Part shown: positions 16,283 through 23,638 of the stretch, in pieces
Layout of the letters: each line of letters starts with the position of its first letter
How positions within the stretch are numbered: the first letter of the stretch is position 1
Origin: Chrysochromulina parva
Taxonomy: Eukaryota; Haptophyta; Prymnesiales; Chrysochromulinaceae
Assembly: GCA_002887195.1 (NCBI GenBank)
Contig: PJAB01000571.1
Location: forward strand, 1 to 23,638
Length of the DNA stretch: 23,638 nucleotides
Direction: 5' to 3'
The notes under the pieces: model-generated
What the model was told of the DNA's origin: nothing
Database searches by the model: none
Seen by the model: the letters and a program-made list of their open reading frames with translations, nothing else
Translations under genes and position numbers: made by a program

Positions 16283-16500
16283 TCGTGCGCCCTGGAACCG
16301 AGAGTGTCGGAGAGAGCCGACCCGTGTGAGCATAGTGTGAACGTGTGTGTGAATGTGAAGGTGAACGTTTAGTTAACAAACACTTAATCGCGCGACCGAG
16401 CACACGGGGGAACCAACAACAAGATCGGTGGATCATTAACTAATAGTCTTTTACGGTGCTGGTGCGTAACACTCAACTTTGCATCCTTTAGTACGCTACG
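16283..16500. other. Spacer between GT61 end and ketopantoate reductase 5' flank
   Basis: AT-richer than the surrounding genes, especially 16340-16450 with GTGTGTG and TTAGTTAAC. It should contain the GT61 3' UTR and the promoter of the downstream minus-strand gene. No defined element. Confidence 0.35.
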
Positions 16501-17988
16501 CTACACACTGGCGCGGATAAAGCCGTTGGGATCGAGGTCGTCCACGTAGGCCCAGATGTTTTTCGATGCCCAGGAGCTCTGAATGTATCGCTCCTCGGAC
16601 GACAGCTTAGGCCGCGGCCCGTAGCCCGGCTGCCGCCACCATGTAATGACGCGCAGCGCGCGCAGCAGTGCACGCCATGGGAGCGTGCACGTTGTAGCGT
16701 AGGTGGCCGTCTGGATGGTGATGGGTGGGTGTGATGGGTGGCAGAGCTCGGGGGAGCCCATGGCGAGGATCATGTGGTAGATCTTTGGCGTGGGCGCGAG
16801 CTTCAAGATGTTGCGGAAATTGGAGTCGGGCAATGCTCCACCGAAGCCGTACGGTCGCACTTCGATCACGGTCGAGCGGCGGCGCATAAAGAATGCGTGC
16901 GTCAGTCCCGCACCGTGCATCCCCACGAGGACGTCGGCGGCGCGCACACGCCGCAGGTCCTCTGCGAGGCCCGCCTCACCAAATTCGTGAGGGGTGCACT
17001 CGAGCTTCACCCCGGGCTCGAGGGGGTGGCGCTGCTGCTCCTTACTGAGGCGGATGTACTCGTGGCGCCGCGCAAAGTCCTCACACTGCTCAAGCAGGCT
17101 GTCCGCGTTGGCCAACCAGCGCCCCGAGATGCCCTTGCCCACGCGCCGTTCGAAGAGCACGCGGAGGAGGTGCCGCCGCCGACCAGTGCCGTCCGGGTCA
17201 GTGATGGTGGCAAGCGCCTCGCCCGCCTCGTCGCCAGCAACGTCTGTGATTGCCGAGGCCGTGGCCGCTGCCGCAAAGGATGCGGCGTAGTCATGCCGTG
17301 AAAGCACGCGGGCGGCGAGCTTCTGTGCCAAGCTCCAGGCGTCGAGCGTCGACGGTTGCCGGTCGAAAATCGAGCGGAGGTTGCAGTAACGGACGTGCGT
17401 AAAGCACTGCGGCATGCACGGCGTCGTCGAGAATGCGCCGCCGCCGCAGGCCGGCGCCAGCTCATGCATGAAGGTGACGGGAGACACGTGCTCAACGAGG
17501 GCGCGCAACCAGCCAGGCGTGTGGCAGGAGGTGTTCAAGTTGGAGCGGCAGCCTGCGTGCATGTGCTTGCGCATGACGTCCAAGATCAGCTGGGTCGCAC
17601 GATTAGGGGCGATGAGGCCGTTCTGCTCGAGCTCCATGAGTGGCACGACTGTGCTCGAGAATGTGTCTGCGTAATTGAGCGACCCAACGGGCACGAAGGC
17701 GATCGGCGGCGCACACGAAGTATGCCGCATCCTGAGCGCCCCAAGAACGTTCGGTAGCTCGGGATGGCTTTCGGCGTTGAGCTTGTCCAATCGCAGGATC
17801 TGGTGTGAGTTCCAGGGCATCCTCGCTGACGCCTTGAGCAGCGTCCATGAGCCACCACGCTGCGGCCGGTGGTGAATGGTCTCATTCACGATGCACACGT
17901 CGGTCAGCAGCTGGCAGCGTGTCGAGTTGCACGGGCGCGCGCTGCACACGTCGGCGGGTGGAGAGCAGGACGGCGCGGGCTGAGACAT
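16501..17988 (-). CDS. GT61/DUF563 family glycosyltransferase
   Basis: A 495-residue intronless protein from ATG 17988. The C-terminal half has the family signature: RRVRAADVLVGMHGAGLTHA (G-M-H-G-A-G-L-T-H at 356-364), then STVIEVRPYGFGGALPDSNF. Plant xylosyl- and arabinosyltransferases and animal EOGT/POMGNT2 share this VGxHGAGLTN..F core. Such enzymes act in the secretory pathway on cell-wall glycans or glycoproteins. The N-terminal half is Cys-rich (about 13 Cys in the first 220 residues), as expected for a lumenal protein with disulfides. Oddly, no signal anchor is visible at the N-terminus; the frame upstream opens only at a GTG, so a short 5' exon with a membrane anchor may be missing. 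Acceptor and donor sugars cannot be told. Confidence 0.82.
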   Translation of the reverse strand: MSQPAPSCSPPADVCSARPCNSTRCQLLTDVCIVNETIHHRPQRGGSWTLLKASARMPWNSHQILRLDKLNAESHPELPNVLGALRMRHTSCAPPIAFVPVGSLNYADTFSSTVVPLMELEQNGLIAPNRATQLILDVMRKHMHAGCRSNLNTSCHTPGWLRALVEHVSPVTFMHELAPACGGGAFSTTPCMPQCFTHVRYCNLRSIFDRQPSTLDAWSLAQKLAARVLSRHDYAASFAAAATASAITDVAGDEAGEALATITDPDGTGRRRHLLRVLFERRVGKGISGRWLANADSLLEQCEDFARRHEYIRLSKEQQRHPLEPGVKLECTPHEFGEAGLAEDLRRVRAADVLVGMHGAGLTHAFFMRRRSTVIEVRPYGFGGALPDSNFRNILKLAPTPKIYHMILAMGSPELCHPSHPPITIQTATYATTCTLPWRALLRALRVITWWRQPGYGPRPKLSSEERYIQSSWASKNIWAYVDDLDPNGFIRASV

Positions 17989-18320
17989 TGCGGTGCTCAC
18001 GCATGCACGCACCGCACGTGCTGATGCCGACCGACCTCATTGGCCCGGACATTTTCCGGCGCCCACCTCGGCGCAAAAAAAACATAAACCGAGCCGATCA
18101 GCAAGATTCAAGAAACACATCACCACAGGCGCGGCGCGGTGCCTTCGTTTGGCGCCGGGTTTTTACCGGTACGCGGTCGTCCGTCGACCGGGTGGGAGTG
18201 ACGGGTGCAAGGCGATGAGCCTTCTGGGACCCACGGCATCGCTATTCAAGGGGCGCGGTGGGGCTCCGCCAGCACCAGTGCGTGCGCACGCCCTGAACAT
18301 GAGCCCTCGAACGATCCTTG
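17989..18320. promoter_or_regulatory. Divergent GT61 / FBF1-like promoter region
   Basis: A 332-base bidirectional spacer. It holds TTTGGCGCC at 18148-18156 (E2F-like), a TTTTCCGGCGCC sequence near 18051 and GGCGCAAAAAA near 18069. The last is followed by an A-rich tract. It may also hide a 5' exon of the GT61 gene. Confidence 0.3.
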
Positions 18321-21300
18321 ATGCAGTCTGATGCGTCTCGCTCGCACAAACGACCGCAGGCGGCAGAGAAGAAGCCGAAGCCGACAGAGAAGAAGAAGCC
18401 GTCTTTCGCGGCAGAACTCGACGACGACGACGATGACATCGAGATCAGCGCGGCTCCGAAGAAGAAGCCCGCGGGGAAAAAGGCCGAGGGCGCTGCTGAT
18501 AAGAAGCCGAAGCCCGTTTCGTCCGCAGCGGCCGCGACCTCATCTTCAGCGGCTGGCAAGAAGCCAGGGCAGGCGGCCCCGACCACCACGCGCCAAGCGC
18601 CCAAGCCAGGCGCTGGTGGCTCCGCAGCTGCTGGGGGCTTCAAGCCTGGCAACCCTTTGAAGAACCCGATGAACATCAACTTTGGTGACTCGGACATCTC
18701 GATGTCAGACGTGGATGGCGACATCGAGATTGATCCGTCCGCGCAGTCTGAGGACGATTCTTCGCCGGTCGCAACGCCCATGGCCTCCACAGCAGGCGCT
18801 GGCCCGCGGTGCGGCGGTGCCTCCAGCCTGGCTGCTGCCAAGTCGCTCCTCGGTGGCAGCAGTGGAGTTAGCAGCGGAGTGGCGGCCGGTGGATCAAGGC
18901 CACCCGGTGCTACCGCCACTGCCTGCAGCGCCGCCAAGCCGCCTGCGGCGGCGAGCACCGTTGGTACTGCCTACAGCGCCGCCAAGCCGCCTGCGGCGGC
19001 GAGCACCGTTGGAAGCCGCCCTCTCTCGGGCGCCAAGCTCGACGACTCCTTCGAGCGCGAGCTCGAAGCTGAGCTGGGGCAAGATCCCGCGGAGTACTCG
19101 ATGGGCTTTGAAAAGGAGGAGGACTCGCCCAAGCCGGCGAGCAGACCCACCGCCGCCGCGCAGCCCGTCGCCGCCAAGGCGCCCGCGCCCGCGGCGCCGG
19201 CGCCAGCAGCAGCCACGAGGGCGCCGCCGCCGCAGCCTTCGGCCGCGCCCGCCGCGGCTTACGGCTCGGGCAGGGCAGGCCTCATGTCTGCGGCTATGCT
19301 TGACTCCCCGCCGACATCGCCTCCACAGTCGAGTCGACCCCCGGCTCCGCAGGCTGCTCCCGCCCCCGCGCCCCCGCCGTCGGCGATAGCACAGCCGGGG
19401 TTCACCCCGGCAGCCTCCCTGCCCCGCGACGCGCGGCCGACCACCACGTACGTGCCTTCCGCGTTAGCGATGGCGTATGCCTCGCTACCGCCAACGCTCG
19501 AGATGGCGAGTGCTCGAGACGGCGCTGCCGGCGGGGCGGCCAGTGCGGTCCTTTCGGGAGCAGCGAATGCAGCGAGTGCAGCGAATGCAGCGAGTGCAGC
19601 GCAGCAGCAGCAGCAGCTGGCAGCGGCGTTGGCGCGCGCCGAGCGGGCTGAGGCATTGATGAATGCCAAGGGATCCTTGAACGAGCATGAGCTGGCCGCG
19701 AAGCTCGCGCACGTACGCCCGCCGCAGCTCCCTTCGGCTCCCTTTTCTCCCTTCAGCTCCCTTCAGCTCCCTTCAGCTCCCTTCAGCTCCCTTCAGCTCC
19801 CTTCAGCTCCTGCCCACTGCACCTCTCTCCCAATCCCCTTTCCCGCTTGCACCTCTCTCCCAATCCCCTTTCCCGCTGCCCCTCGCCCTATTCCCCACAG
19901 CCCACTGCCCCTCGCCTCCTGACCTCCCGCGCTACCTCTCGACGAGCCCACCTCCGTGCAGGCTTCGTCATTCCACTGATGACCTCTGATGACCTCGGAT
20001 GACCTCGGATGACCACTGATGACCTCTGATTGCCTCCGTGCAGGCTTCATCATACCACGAGGTGGAGGTTGCGCGGGTGCAGGCGGAGGCGCAGCGGCAG
20101 ATCGCGACGGCGCGGCTCGACGCGCAGCGCCAAGTGGTCGCGGCGGAAGCTCGCGCAGCCGCGGCGGAGGCGACCGCGGCCGAGGCGAGTGCGAGGCTCA
20201 ACTTGGCCCAGACACGGCTGACGGCGCTCGAGGCGATGCAACGGTCGAGCGCGGCGCAACACGAGGAGCGCGAGATCGTCGTCAAGCAGACCGAGAGCTC
20301 TCGGGCCGAGGCGGCCGAGGCGCAGCTACGCGCGCTCAAGGAGGAGCTGGGCGGCCTGCAGAGAGCGCATGCATTCGAAGTGTCCTCGCTCAGGAGCGCC
20401 CACCAAGACGAGGTCGCCTCTCTCAAGCGCGCGCACGCGGCCGAGCTCACTGCGCTCGACCGCTCCGGCACACACTCGAAGCAGATCTCGGGCCTGGCCG
20501 CGCAGGTGGGCTCGGCGGTGGACGCGTTGTCGCGCCTGCAGCTGAACCAGACCAGCGCGCACTCGACTTCGCTCGAGACGCTCGCGGCCTATCACGAGAA
20601 GCGGGCTGCAGCACTGACCGACCAAGAGGCTCGTGTGGCCGAGGCGCAGCAGCTCGTGGCACAGGAGCGCTCGAGCCTGCAGGCGCTCGCCGCGTCGCTC
20701 AAGAATTCGATGGATGAGCTCTCGAACTCCCAAGGGTCCGAGAAGGCGAGACTCGCGGCAGAGGCGCAGCGGCTCGCGGTGCAGCAGGTGGCCCTCGAGA
20801 GCCAGCGTGCGGCGCTCGCGGCGGAGGTACAGACCGAACGGCAGCGCCTGGACGAGTGGCGCGAGCAGCGCGCGCGGGAGGAGCAGCAGGCGGGCATTGA
20901 GCGCGAAGGGCGGCGCGCCGAGGTACGCGCCGAGGAGGCGGCGATGGCACGCGAGCGCGAGCGCTTTGCGCGCGAGCGCGCCGCTGCTGTCCTGGAAGCA
21001 GCGACGCGCGAGGCCCAGGCCACGTCCGAGGCGCAGAGACATGAAATGGAGCGCGAGTTGATGGCGGAGACGCGTAAGCGGCTCGCGGCCGAGCGCGCGG
21101 CGGTCGAGGCCCAGATGGCCGAGTTGGAGGAAGCTAAGGCCGCGTTTGAGAGCGACGTGGAGGCTCTCAAGGCCCTCGGGCTGCAGGTGCAAGCCGAGTC
21201 GTTCTCAGTGCGCCAGACCATGGAGCAAGCGCACGCCAAGATGGCGGAGGCCAGCCGCCTCCGCGAAGAGGCGAATGCGGCCCTGGAGGCGGTTGAGGCG

Positions 21301-22593
21301 GAGAAGCAGATGGCGGAGGCGGCGATGGCCAAAGTTCACGAGGGGCGCAAGGCGTTTGAGCTCGAGCGGCTCGAGACGGCCAAGGAGCGCAAGCAGCTCG
21401 CCAGTGAAAAGGTGGCCCTTTCGCGCTCGACCGAGGCGACGCGCCTGCTGCAGCTGCAGCTGGTGACCTCGATGACCTCCCCACTTAAAGATTCGGCGCA
21501 CACTGGTGCCGATTCGGCCAGTCCCGAGGGTACGGCAGCCACCGTTGCTGCTGCTGCGCCCGCCCCCGCCCCCGCCCCCGCCCCCGACTCCGATGAGGGC
21601 GAGCGGAGGCCAACCCCCGAGCGGATGTGGCGGCAGTGGATCAAGCCGAACGCACGGCCGCAGCGAATCGCCTCGACGGTCCCCGTGCCTGCCGCGCGCA
21701 GCCTCCCTGCGACAAGCACCGCTCCAGCTCCAGCTCCAGCATCCCTACCGCCGGTGGCAGAGGTGGAGCCGCCTTCCGTGCCGCCCCAGGTAGACGGCGC
21801 GACGTCGGGGCAGTGGCAGCAGGCTTGGCGTGAAGATTACGCGAAGGCGGCGGCCTTGCTGCGCGAGCAATCGGGCTTCATCAGGGCGCTGCAGTCAGGC
21901 AGTAACGCTCCCCCTTCAGGTGGCAGCGTCTCCCTTGCAGCCACTGCCCCGAGTGTGGCCTTCGCTCCAGGCCCCGGCGCGAGCGTGCCTCCCGCCCGCA
22001 TGCCTCCCCCCGCGTCCTCTGGCCGCCCATCACTCGCCTCCGCTGGCACGGCGCCTCAGACGCCATACAGCGGCGCCAGCGGCTGGTCGCCTGCGTCCAT
22101 GTCGCAGCCCACGGCGGGGGGGCTCTATGTGGGCACGGACGGGCGCAGCGCCTCTATCGGCGCCTCGACCACGACGTCCTCGAGACTCTCGTACCAGTTC
22201 CCCACAGCCCTCTCGTTGGGCACGCCCCTCTTCTCCGACTCGAACGCCTCCACGCCCTCCCGCCAAAAGTCCAACCAGTTCCCCACAGCCCTCGCCGGCG
22301 GCCTGCGCGGCTCTCAGGCGTCTCTGTATGCGGCGGGTGCCCATGCGGCTTCGAATGCTTGGCCTCGAACCTTCGGCGCTATGGGAGGGGTTGGCCTCGA
22401 GTCGAGCTCAAGCAGCACGGTCAGCCTACACAACGTGCGCCTCTCGTCGTGGGGCTCGTTGCCGTCGCGCTCGTCCGACTCGCCCGCTCATCCTCCGTCC
22501 TACACGGCCGCTGCGGATGCGGCCACGGATGCGGCCACGGATGTCGCGACCTCCGTGGCTGCCGTGAGCACGATCGATGAGGCCACCAATTGA
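18321..22593 (+). CDS. Coiled-coil protein resembling transition-fibre protein FBF1, two exons
   Basis: Exons 18321-19712 and 20044-22593, phase 0, give 1,313 residues. The N-terminal ~460 are disordered: Lys/Pro-rich (EKKPKPTEKKKPSF), an acidic DDDDDDIEIS patch, Ser/Asp repeats (GDSDISMSDVDGDIEID), a compact acidic motif (DDSFERELEAELGQDPAEY) and Ala/Pro/Gln runs. Residues ~465-945 form a long coiled coil, Ala/Glu/Arg/Gln rich, including HSKQISGLAAQVGSAVDALS. The last ~370 are Pro/Ser/Thr rich. This order (acidic disordered N-half, long coiled coil) recalls FBF1 (CCDC/Dyf-19), a distal-appendage protein gating entry to the cilium, and other genes here are ciliary. FBF1 is inference; any long coiled-coil scaffold fits. 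The start is the ATG at 18321, preceded only by TTG. Confidence 0.55.
18918..19013 (+). repeat. 48-bp tandem duplication in exon 1 of the FBF1-like gene
   Basis: Two adjacent 48-base copies (18918-18965 and 18966-19013) differ at only two bases. They code TA(C/Y)SAAKPPAAASTVG twice. Near identity implies a recent duplication. Confidence 0.9.
19751..19810 (+). repeat. Six perfect copies of CTTCAGCTCC (10-bp unit)
   Basis: Copies start at 19751, 19761, 19771, 19781, 19791 and 19801, with degenerate copies before them. It is pyrimidine-rich and lies inside the intron, so it may act as or mimic a splice-acceptor pyrimidine tract. Confidence 0.95.
19818..19877 (+). repeat. Two perfect 30-bp tandem copies
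   Basis: Units at 19818-19847 and 19848-19877, starting TGCACCTCTCTCC and ending TTTCCCGCT, are identical and pyrimidine-rich, within the same intron. Confidence 0.95.
19981..20030 (+). repeat. Five copies of GACCTCNGAT (10-bp unit)
   Basis: Units at 19981, 19991, 20001, 20011 (GACCACTGAT) and 20021 fill the gap between the decoy acceptor and the real acceptor of the FBF1-like intron. Confidence 0.9.
22193..22293 (+). repeat. 20-bp direct repeat in the C-terminal region of the FBF1-like gene
   Basis: ACCAGTTCCCCACAGCCCTC occurs at 22193-22212 and 22274-22293, in frame, giving (Y/N)QFPTAL twice. It could be a short linear motif that is kept. Confidence 0.85.
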
Positions 22594-23135
22594 GGTAGCC
22601 TGATCGCGCCCAGTCGAGGATCTTCAGATCGACGGGAGATGTGGCTGCGAGAGATGCTGATGTGCTTCTAGAGGCCTTGGGTAGAGAGATAGATCTCCCT
22701 TGGTTGGAGATCTCATCTCCCTTGGTTGGAGATCTCATCTCCCTTGGTTGGAGATCTCATCTCCCTTGGTTGGAGATCTCATCTCCCTTGGGGTGCCATG
22801 GGTGCTCGGGTCCATGCTCGTCAGTGGAAGAGAGGCGCGCCGGCGTGTGCGCTGGGTCGGGGACTTTCGACTTAGTGTGGACAGAGAGTGGTGTGGCCAC
22901 TGCGGTATGGTAGTGACTGTCGGCACGGCGCCGGGGCCGGGGCCTACATGGGCGATGGGGCGTTACTTTTGTTGTTGGAGGGGGGGAGGTCCCGGAAAAG
23001 TCGACGAAATCCGATCCAAACTTGCTCGTTTAGGGTTGCGGCATGCTGGAACGCTGTCTGTTGCGGCGTGCATTGCGACGGGCACCATCCAAACACTCAC
23101 CAAAAAAGAGCCACTCTCAGCACAGACCCTCATCG
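22594..23135. promoter_or_regulatory. Spacer between FBF1-like gene and armadillo gene
   Basis: It holds the 3' UTR of the FBF1-like gene, the 22-bp tandem array and the 5' region of the armadillo-repeat gene. G-rich runs lie at 22931-22990 (GGGGCCGGGGCC, GGAGGGGGGGAGG). No convincing further gene. Confidence 0.4.
22694..22791. repeat. 22-bp tandem array with dyad symmetry (four copies plus partial)
   Basis: Units of TCTCCCTTGGTTGGAGATCT plus CA start at 22694, 22716, 22738 and 22760, with a partial fifth at 22782. Copies are identical. Each junction makes the perfect inverted repeat GGAGAT-CTC-ATCTCC, and each unit has a second dyad TCTCC-CTTGGTT-GGAGA. The array lies about 100 bases after the FBF1-like stop codon. 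Confidence 0.95.
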
Positions 23136-23638
23136 ATGTCGAGCGTCTCCACGCTCGTCGATCAGCTCAAGAGAGCAGATGGCGAGGCGCTACAGAATCT
23201 GCTTTACGAATTGGCCGTGCAACTGGCATCGGGCGACTCTGCCATCTCGCTGTGTGCAGAGCTTCGTGCGAACGGCGCAGTGGCCGTCATCAGCAACCTG
23301 CTCACGCACGATGCCCAGCAGGTCCACCAGCTGGCCATCAACCTCGTGGGCAGTCTGGCCTCGACGGCTCTTGATCCGCAAGCAGGCTTGAGCAGCGGCT
23401 TGCTCAAGCAAGCCGGCGCGTTTGACCACCTGCTCCGTCACCTCATGACAACCAAGGATGACACCACGCTTCTGTACGCTCTCATCGCGATCCAGAACAT
23501 GTGCACGGACATCGAGTGTGTCGACAAGCTGAAGGAAGCAGGGGGCGCAGCAAGGCTACAGCACATCATCGGCCTAGCCGACCCTCGACTCCTTGAGTAT
23601 GCGCAAGGCTGCCTCGCCAACGTGCGCATCGTCAAAGT
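23136..23638 (+). CDS. Armadillo-repeat protein, 3' end cut by window edge
   Basis: An open frame from ATG 23136 to the window end (167 complete codons, no stop). It reads as tandem helical repeats with the armadillo pattern 'L...G....L...L.......A...L.N': AELRANGAVAVISNLL from 41, LLKQAGAFDHLLRHLM from 89, and KLKEAGGAARLQHIIGLA from 131. Each is followed by an Ala/Leu/Asn-rich helix (INLVGSLA, ALIAIQNMC, GCLANVRIV). The N-terminal ~40 residues form a preceding helical pair. Armadillo folds are protein-binding solenoids; several ciliary proteins (ARMC3, ARMC4/ODAD2, SPAG6) have them. The partial sequence does not decide which, and a ciliary role is only suggested by neighbours. Confidence 0.8.
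   Translation, partial: MSSVSTLVDQLKRADGEALQNLLYELAVQLASGDSAISLCAELRANGAVAVISNLLTHDAQQVHQLAINLVGSLASTALDPQAGLSSGLLKQAGAFDHLLRHLMTTKDDTTLLYALIAIQNMCTDIECVDKLKEAGGAARLQHIIGLADPRLLEYAQGCLANVRIVK

Larger units (their letters stand above)
19713..20043 (+). other. Intron of the FBF1-like gene, filled with 10-bp-period minisatellites
   Basis: Donor CAC|GTACGC and acceptor CCGTGCAG|GCTTCATCATAC; both flanks are phase 0 and the acceptor leads into the coiled coil. An upstream copy of the acceptor with its exon start lies at 19951-19980. Confidence 0.8.

Noticed and set aside
22694..22791. Regular repeats resembling a CRISPR array
   Set aside because: The repeats are head-to-tail with no unique spacers, no cas genes are present and the genome is eukaryotic. 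It is a simple tandem array.
23028..23036. Telomere-like TTTAGGG
   Set aside because: Only one copy is present, with no tandem repeat.

Overview
The window looks like nuclear DNA of a unicellular, flagellated eukaryote. It is very GC-rich and gene-dense. Genes are mostly single-exon or carry a few GT-AG introns, on both strands with short spacers. Proteins are full of poly-Ala, poly-Gly, poly-Glu and Pro/Ala low-complexity runs. At least two genes look ciliary. There are no bacterial operons, Shine-Dalgarno sites, rRNA, tRNA, transposon or CRISPR. A haptophyte-like or similar secondary-plastid alga fits best; this is inference from style, not from a marker gene.

Layout, left to right. (1) 200-631 +: RIIa-domain/EF-hand protein of the radial-spoke RSP7/EFCAB10 kind. 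(2) 1185-2951 -: one or two unrecognised genes; an in-frame 90-bp GT-AG intron could join them into one 558-residue protein. (3) 3197-4075 -: REXO4/Rex4-type DEDDh RNA exonuclease. (4) 4461-6836 -: large nuclear-type protein with an N-terminal WWE-like domain, a poly-Gly linker, SUMO-interaction-like motifs, an MBD/TAM-like domain and acidic tracts. (5) 7151-8656 +: CIMIP2/FAM166-like ciliary microtubule inner protein. (6) 9541-9867 -: weak candidate short gene. (7) 9895-10278 -: mitochondrial LYR-motif protein. (8) 10903-14533 +: three-exon, c-Myb-like R2R3 MYB. (9) 15256-16194 -: ketopantoate reductase family (ApbA/PanE). (10) 16501-17988 -: GT61/DUF563 glycosyltransferase. (11) 18321-22593 +: two-exon coiled-coil protein resembling the transition-fibre protein FBF1. 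(12) 23136 to window end +: armadillo-repeat protein, cut by the window edge.

Most genes are independent housekeeping or regulatory genes, but two or three (RIIa/EF-hand, CIMIP2-like, possibly FBF1-like) would act in or at the base of the flagellum. The MYB and LYR genes are divergent and share a ~620-bp spacer with several E2F-type sites, which suggests cell-cycle control. The most noteworthy points are the WWE + MBD-like architecture, an intron with a duplicated decoy acceptor that leads straight to a stop, a stop-free 3n intron inside the MYB DNA-binding domain, and a dyad-containing 22-bp tandem array. All domain calls were made by eye.
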